From: Populus alba
Lineage: Eukaryota; Streptophyta; Magnoliopsida; Malpighiales; Salicaceae
Length of the DNA stretch: 64,000 nt
Assembly (NCBI RefSeq): GCF_005239225.2
Contig: NC_133290.1
Location: 13,834,204 to 13,898,203 of the forward strand
Direction of reading: 5' to 3'
Shown: one piece after another, positions 58,001-64,000 of the stretch
Layout: the number at the start of each line of letters is the position of its first letter
Position numbering within the stretch: position 1 is the first letter of the stretch
Position numbers and translations under genes: made by a program
The notes under the pieces: generated by a model
What the model was told of the DNA's origin: nothing
The model's database searches: none
What the model saw: the letters and a program-made list of their open reading frames with translations, nothing else

Positions 58001-59179
58001 GGTTAACCAACAAGAAGAAGGACCCCACCAAGAAAAAAAGAGAGAAATCTATCTTTAGAACAGTACAGTTTGAGGGGAAATGGTTCACACTTTATACAGG
58101 TTTCAGGACTTGAATCTGAGAGTTGGAGACGTCAAAATTCACTGAATTCTTGGTTGCAATTCTAGCGTTATGCTTGCATCTATTAGCTTTCTAGTTTTGG
58201 AGGGTTCAGAATCCCCGAGGAATGACATATATGGTATGCAAATTTCACACCATCAACTTGTAGAACCAATCTTTGTTGGCTAGACCGTTCTCCGATTCAC
58301 CGCCAATGAGATACATCGAGGAAATCTCTTGGAAACACCCTTGTCCACAGCCTGACCTCCCTTGCCGTCCTGTGATGAGTAGGTGAAATGGTCTAGCCTG
58401 CAATCGAAACACCTCAGATCATAAAATCCCCTGGTTGGACTTACCAAATGCGTAACTACTAATTGTCCAATATGAGATATGGGATGTTTGGAACAAGAAT
58501 TTGTATGCATATCTACCATTATGTTTTTATATAGTAAACTTGCTAGTATTTAACCTTTTTTCCTCTTATATGAGTATAGCAGAATCCATAATCTGATATA
58601 ACTCCAAAGGAAAATGTGACATCCTCTTGGCCAAGTAATTTTCTCTGCTTTCATACATTTTCCTTTGCAATTTCATATGGAATTGGAAAACTTATTACAT
58701 ATGCAATTTTTCACTAGATTGCAAGTAAATTTTGCTTTAAAGACCCCCCCCCCAAATAAATAAATAAATAAATAAAATCATCTTAGTTGTAATAATATCT
58801 TAGTTTCCTATTCAAGAGACTATCCTTATCCCATCTCTGTGTCATAATGGAAATCCCCTCAAAGAAATCTCCGATATATTTGTTTGGTTTTTTAATGGAA
58901 CGGAATGCCCTTATGATTACTGTGGCAATTTAATTTCGTTGCATCACACATATTGAAGATTTTGGAGGTAAAGTAAAATTGAGAAAACATAATGCAATGA
59001 TCATATATCTCAAAGTACAAGCATAAATATAAAGTACCATCAAAATACAGTATAAACAAAACAAATGGCAAAAACCCCAAGAGTCTCTAAGGACATGGTG
59101 TATGTGCCTAAGCCAAATCAAAGCCACACCGATGGTACATGCAAGTTCTCATTGCAAGGAACAGGACGAGGAGATCAAC
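58001..59179. other. Intergenic region upstream of the MADS gene
   Basis: Promoter of the MADS gene on the left, 3' UTR of proline-rich gene D on the right. A C-run followed by aaataaat repeats is at about 58743-58780. No coding region recognised. Confidence 0.45.
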
Positions 59180-59518
59180 TCAAGGGCTGGTGGTGGCAGG
59201 TGGTGGAGAGAGGAATGGAACGGCGGGGATTGTAGTTGGGATTGGAATTGTGGGGATTGAGGGCATGCTTGGAAGTGGAGGCAAGGTCACCTTGGGTGCA
59301 GCAGGCATTGTCGGCATGCTAGGAAGTGGAGGCAAGGTGGGCTTCGGCAGTGAAGGTAGAGCGGTTGGCAAGGTGGGCTGTGGCAGTGGTGGTACAGAAG
59401 GCAATGGTGGCAGTGTTGGTTTAGGCAAATTCGGCAGTTGCAGAAGATGGCGAGCTGCTTCGCCACACCAAAATGACAAAAGAACGAGTGCAAAACTAAA
59501 ACACTTGAAACTTGCCAT
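59180..59518 (-). CDS. Small secreted proline-rich protein, 112 aa (cluster member D)
   Basis: Starts MASFKCFSFALVLLSFW, signal peptide cleaved near residue 20-21, followed by AARHLLQLPNLP. The mature part has KPTLPPLPSVP and KPTLPPLPSMP units and ends PFLSPPPATTSP. Very similar to gene E and related to gene C. The plus-strand Gly-rich frame at this place is its mirror image. Promoter: the position equivalent to the TATATAAA of gene E has become TACATAAA (minus strand, about 59621-59628), whereas a TATATATATA run lies only about 40 bp above the ATG. Confidence 0.78.
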   Translation of the reverse strand: MASFKCFSFALVLLSFWCGEAARHLLQLPNLPKPTLPPLPSVPPLPQPTLPTALPSLPKPTLPPLPSMPTMPAAPKVTLPPLPSMPSIPTIPIPTTIPAVPFLSPPPATTSP

Positions 59519-59556
59519 CTTGCTAATATTTCAAGGCCTTACAAGATTATGAACTG

Positions 59557-59567
59557 TATATATATAT
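59557..59567 (-). promoter_or_regulatory. Possible replacement TATA box of gene D
   Basis: TATATATATA run 39-49 bp upstream of the ATG. If functional, it gives a very short 5' UTR. The ancestral box position further up appears mutated. Confidence 0.35.
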
Positions 59568-59639
59568 TCCAACAGTGAATTGTATAGGATTCTGTGTGAC
59601 ATAGCAGGGCTAGTCTTGGGGTTTATGTAGATGGAGATG

Positions 59640-62600
59640 AAGCGGGGAGATCTCTCTTCAATGGTGGTTTAGTTGAGAAAACAGAGACAATCATTTTTAG
59701 TTTTTTTTTTTTAGTTAGCTCACCTTCTTATCTACGTACATTGAAAAGAAGAGCATATGTTCATTGTTGTTGACCACCCATGTTTTTCTTTGTTGGATTA
59801 AAAAAATTTAAATTCTTCTGTTCAATCTCCCATCTTTTGTTAATTGGTGCTGTCCACATAATGTTAATAATAAGAGTATGGTTGTAGGTGCATTTTAAAG
59901 TACTTTTTGTGTTGAAATATATTAAAATGATAGTTTTTTTTTAAAACAAATTACTTTTTAGATTAACATATCAAAACGATCCTAAACAAATAGATAAAAT
60001 TAATTTTTAACTTAAAAAGATTGAATTTTTTTAGAAACGCGGTTTGCATTATATTTCCAAACATTGTAATAAATAAAAATATTAAGACTTGGATAAATAA
60101 GGATAAATATGTTAACGTTAAATTACTATAAAAAAGCGAGGATAATAAAGACAAATGAGATATATCTTATTTTAAAATTATATAAATTTACTCTAAAAAT
60201 ATATCAAAAATAAATTTATTTTATGTCTTCATTTATGATTTTAAGACAAAAAAAAATACATCCTGAAAAAGTAAAATATTTATATACTTAAGAAGAATCC
60301 AATCTTAGGTATTAAGTTTCAAATTTGAAAACATTGGGTTTTTCTTAGGAAAAAAATTAAGTTACTATAGGACTTATTACATAGCGACAAGTCAAATTAA
60401 TATTTCATAAAATTCTACAAAATTTACTAAAGATGAGAAATTTACAAAAAAAAAAAAAACGTTATGTTTTGAATTCTTATCATATGGAGGGGAGAAGTGG
60501 GATGATGATGATGAATTTTCAACTGAAATGCCATAAACAACAACGTTATGTTTTATGCTTAAAATATTATGATTATCCATAGGTTGGACCCAAAGTTAGA
60601 TTCAACTCTCTCTTGCCTTCCTTTTCCAATATTGCTTTAGAGTTTACTTTTATATATAGTTTTATTCTAGTTATTTGCTCGCTATCCATCACGGGTTAAA
60701 TGTTTTTTTTCAATAAAAAAAATTGAGCATGTAGATTTTTTCGATGTGTTTTTTACTTAAAAAAATCCCTAAATATAAATCAAAAAGTTTATGTATATAT
60801 TTAATTAAATAAATTGAGAATCATTTATATAAATAAATTGAAAAATAATTCATCAACGATAACTAAAAATAAAACTGAAAAAATTAAAAGACAAATGTAG
60901 ATCAAGATATTTAATTTTAAAACATCGATCATTTACTTGTTTGTGTTTAATAAATCTTTTTTTATTATTAAAATAAGTTTTTTATTAAATCAAATGATAA
61001 AAGAAACTAACACACATATAAAATTAATTGAATGAAATAAAAGGAAAAATATCATGCAAGGTTGCAAATATTAGAAATATTATCCAAAAATAAATATTTT
61101 ATTTTTAAAAATAAAGTTCATCTATATAAAGTTTTAAAAATAGGTGAATCATAATAACCTCTTTAAAAATTAAATGCATATAAAATAATTTAAAAAATAA
61201 TCTCTATTTAAAAAAGCTAAATAAGCATAAAAAAAATCACAAAGAAGATGTATTAATTGAAATATAAATTAAAAAATTATTTAAAAAAAGACATAAAAGG
61301 CATTAAATTAAAACAAAAAATATCTAAATTAAAAAGGAAAGAAAGTGATTAGATATTGTTAGGCCTGATCATAAGCCAAGTCATGTACTTGGTTCATTAA
61401 TAAAAAAGGGCCACACGTGGGCCTTTATTTTTTTTAAAGTTGATATTTTATTTGTCCTAAATGTTTTTGAAGGAAAAAAAAAATAGACAATGCATTTTCA
61501 ACTTGAAAAACAAAATTGGAGTTCTTGGGTTTTGGTTTGGAAACCTAATTTTCAATTCATTTCTAACCCAAAATACTTAGAAAAGACCCTAAACTTCTTG
61601 ATAAATCCATAAATGACCATAAAACATAAAAAAAAAAAAAACCTACACAAAACCCTGATATCATCTTGAAACAAAAAAAAATATCTTCCAAGCTTAGATA
61701 TAGTTTTTAGGCACTTGTAAAGTTTAAAAAAACTTACACGGAACCGTTCTCATTAAATGAAACCAGTTGGTACAAAAATTAATAATTTTTGTGGTTGGAA
61801 TCATTGTCCACGTCAATTTTCTTTCTATAATGTTGGAATCCAGCTAGTCTCTTTATCTCATCTCTTTAACCAAGGATAAATAATAATGAAAATGAAATTT
61901 TAGATCAAAATTGAATCTTAGACATTCAAAGGGGCCTAAATTATATCATTTCTAAAGATTAAGGACCAAAATGTATTTTTGCACAAACTTTGGACACATC
62001 ATCAATTTTGGATGCCTTTTTTATTTTGGTCTTTTGTCTTTCAATGTTGTCTTTACCTAAAAAATCATGAGTAATTGACCTTCAACTTAGGATCAAATCA
62101 TCGAAAATAAAAATTAGATGATTAAAGTAGAAAAGGAAAGATGCATAGTAAATCCAAACTAATTTGTGAGTATGTGAACAATGCAACGCAATCTTTTTCT
62201 TTACAGGTAAAACATCACATGTTTTAGAGTATATTTAACTCGCGCTTTACTATGGGTCAAATATTTTTTTTTCCAACAAAAAAATTTATATATATAGGCT
62301 TTTTCGACATGTTTTGTAGCTAAAAAAATTCTAAGTAAAAATAAAAAAAAAGTTTATGCATACATGTAATCAAATAAATCGATTACTGTGTGTGTTAATT
62401 TTTTTTTAAATCTATAAACGATAACTAAAAATAAAACTGAAAAAATCAAGAGATAGGTGCAGATCAAGATATTTTAATCTCACAAGATAAGACATTTACC
62501 TGATTATGTTTGCTAAATCTATTTATTAAAAAGTAATTTATTCAATTTAACAATAATAAAAATAAACACACATTAAATTTGATTGAATAAAATAAAAGGA

Positions 62601-63426
62601 AAAAAAATATTATACAAAACTATACATATTAAAAATATTATATAGAGATAAATATTTTTTATTTAAAACATAAAGTTTATCTAAAAGATAAAAAAATCAC
62701 AAATAAGTAAAAAAAATCTCTTTAAAAATTAAATATATATAAAAAAATAACCAAAAAATATTATAAAATTCACTGGCCCATCGCTGTGTACTACTTCTAC
62801 TAGTTGAAAATTTTTTATTTAATATGATAGGCCCATATTCTAATTATCCAAGGCTCAACATTCTAATTTATTAGATACTTCTATTAGTTTACGTAACAAT
62901 AGATACTTCTATATTAGTTCACGTGACAATAGATATTGCTGGCGAGTTGACCAATAAACTCATGATTCAGAATTTTGGAATAAATTTTAATTTGAGTCAG
63001 AAAAATATTAACCTATTAAATTGAGTTTAGTTCTGATTTTTATTTTTTGGAATAATATTATCAGTCTTATGGCTACGCCGGATGGATCATAAACAGACAT
63101 GAACCCGAAGAGTATCTGGTAATATCATCAGGTTCATCCAGTGCAAAAATATTTCTAATTTTCTTGAACCTTATAGTAGAGTCTCATAATCCCTTTGCTT
63201 TGGTTGATCATGGAAATAATTAAGAAAAGAAAGAGAAGAATGTAGTAATTAAATGTGAAAGTTCATATATATGATACAAGGAGACAAAGATATAAGAACC
63301 AAGCTCAAACGAAAGTAAACAAACAACACAATTCTTCACACTACTCCATAGACAAGTATAAGAACCAAGCACTCAAGAGATATCTTCGACATGACAATTA
63401 ACTCGATAATCAAACTCAAAATGAAA
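59640..63426. other. AT-rich intergenic region with diverged repeat pair
   Basis: No gene recognised. It holds an A/T-rich element at about 59880-60062 and a diverged pair of ~500-bp direct repeats at about 60670-61200 and 62235-62760. The right end is the 3' UTR of gene E. Confidence 0.5.
60670..62760. repeat. Pair of diverged ~500-bp direct repeats, possibly Helitron-like
   Basis: Copies at about 60670-61200 and 62235-62760 share cgataactaaaaataaaact, gtgcagatcaagat or gtagatcaagat, aaaaggaaaaatat and tttaaaaattaaat words in the same order. On the minus strand both end with a short hairpin-like sequence (acccgtgatggatagcgagc; gacccatagtaaagcgcgag) followed within about 15 nt by CTAG or CTAA, which is how plant Helitrons end. 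No Rep-helicase coding is present, so they would be non-autonomous. Confidence 0.4.
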
Positions 63427-63768
63427 CTAGTTTCCAGCTGGTGGTGGGGAGAGGAATGGAATAGAGGGGATTGTAGTTGGGATAGGGATAGTGGGAATTG
63501 TGGTTGGGATAGGGATAGTGGGAATATTTGAGGGCATGCTTGGAAGCGGAGGCAGAGTGGGTTTGGGCAGTGAAGGTTGTGTGGTGGGCAAAGTTGGCAA
63601 GGTGGGCTGCGGCAGTGCTGGTATGGAAGGCATTGGTGGCAATGTTGGTTTAGGCAAATTCGCCACGGAAGGTAAAGGGGGCAATTGCAGAAGATGACGA
63701 GCTGCCTCGCCGCCCGGAAAAGAGAAAGCAAGGAGGAGAGCTAAGACGAAACAGTTGAAAATTGCCAT
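63427..63768 (-). CDS. Small secreted proline-rich protein, 113 aa (cluster member E)
   Basis: Starts MAIFNCFVLALLLAFSFPGG, signal peptide cleaved near residue 21, then EAARHLLQLPPLPSV. The mature part has KPTLPPMPSIP and KPTLPPLPSMP units. Near the C-terminus the nonapeptide TIPIPTTIP occurs twice, encoded by a perfect-length 27-bp DNA duplication (63470-63496 and 63497-63523), which gene D lacks. Ends FLSPPPAGN. Upstream, a TATATAAA box at 63852-63859 lies about 85 bp above the ATG. Close paralogue of gene D; function unknown. Confidence 0.78.
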   Translation of the reverse strand: MAIFNCFVLALLLAFSFPGGEAARHLLQLPPLPSVANLPKPTLPPMPSIPALPQPTLPTLPTTQPSLPKPTLPPLPSMPSNIPTIPIPTTIPTIPIPTTIPSIPFLSPPPAGN

Positions 63769-63851
63769 CTTGGTGCTAAATTTAAGGCCTGCGAATAAGC
63801 AAACAAAGAAGAGTATGAGATTGTTCGTGATGAACCAGGGCTCGTAATGGG

Positions 63852-63859
63852 TTTATATA
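63852..63859 (-). promoter_or_regulatory. TATA box of proline-rich gene E
   Basis: TATATAAA on the minus strand, in a good position for a 5' UTR of about 55 nt. The sequence around it (gggtttatatagatg on plus) is nearly the same as in gene D except for the TATA change there. Confidence 0.6.
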
Positions 63860-64000
63860 GATGAAGATATTGTAGGAGAGATCTCCCTGTGATCTGTGAC
63901 AGATGGTTGGTTTGGTATAGAAAGAAGAACGATCGTTTTGAGTTTTGTTAATGGTAGGTCACCTTCTTATCCATCTTCCATTGAAAACAATGCCATGTCT

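Noticed and set aside
59139..59552. Gly-rich plus-strand ORF of 137 aa, and a similar one at 63491-63697
   Set aside because: Mirror images of proline-rich genes D and E, without a signal peptide or promoter of their own.
60670..62760. LTR retrotransposon with the two direct repeats as LTRs
   Set aside because: No primer-binding site, polypurine tract or gag-pol coding between them, and the repeats do not have clear TG...CA ends.
1..64000. tRNA, rRNA or CRISPR features
   Set aside because: I saw no cloverleaf-consistent sequence, no rRNA segment, and no regularly spaced identical repeats with unique spacers.

Overview
This is a plant nuclear window, most likely Populus or another Salicaceae. 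Genes are intron-rich, the spacers are very AT-rich, and the predicted proteins are plant versions of known families (SACL-type bHLH, single-exon DIC carrier, FKBP12 with the plant cysteine pair, TAF1 with a ubiquitin-like domain, DUF7870 protein, Malpha MADS, small secreted proline-rich proteins). The interspersed repeats look like those of poplar. There is no sign of bacterial, organellar or viral genes. The species assignment is inference.

Layout. 1-4.03 kb (minus): SAC51/bHLH143/145-like gene with a 53-codon conserved-peptide uORF split by an intron in its leader. 4.03-8.5 kb: AT-rich repeats. 8.57-9.7 kb (minus): mitochondrial dicarboxylate carrier, one exon, with a TATA box. 10.97-13.34 kb (minus): FKBP12, five exons, 112 aa, reconstructed from splice sites. 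13.5-19.4 kb: gene-free DNA dominated by two arrays of a degenerate ~150-bp repeat in opposite orientations. 19.4-21.5 kb (plus): membrane-anchored DUF7870 protein with a 36-codon uORF. 22.62-41.70 kb (minus): TAF1, 21 coding exons whose phases all agree, 1,888 aa, with ubiquitin-like, acetyltransferase-core, zinc-knuckle and C-terminal bromodomain segments; its 5' UTR exon lies near 42.6 kb. 42.8-64 kb: accessory region with five small secreted proline-rich protein genes (all minus), one decayed copy, a FRIGIDA-like coiled-coil fragment with an in-frame stop, an AGL62-like MADS gene, a tandem segmental duplication, a 170-bp triplication and many AT-rich repeats.

How the genes relate. The left two thirds hold unrelated housekeeping and regulatory genes with no operon-like logic. 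Two of them (bHLH and DUF7870) share one regulatory device, a peptide-coding upstream ORF. The right third is a lineage-specific cluster in which a secreted proline-rich family is expanding, diverging and decaying; every intact member has an R-H-L motif directly after its signal peptide. I found no convincing undescribed system. The best leads are the proline-rich cluster with its duplication history, the intergenic ~150-bp repeat family, and the two uORFs.

Limits. Exon boundaries were read by eye from GT/AG sites, reading frame and protein similarity recalled from memory; no search or alignment was run.
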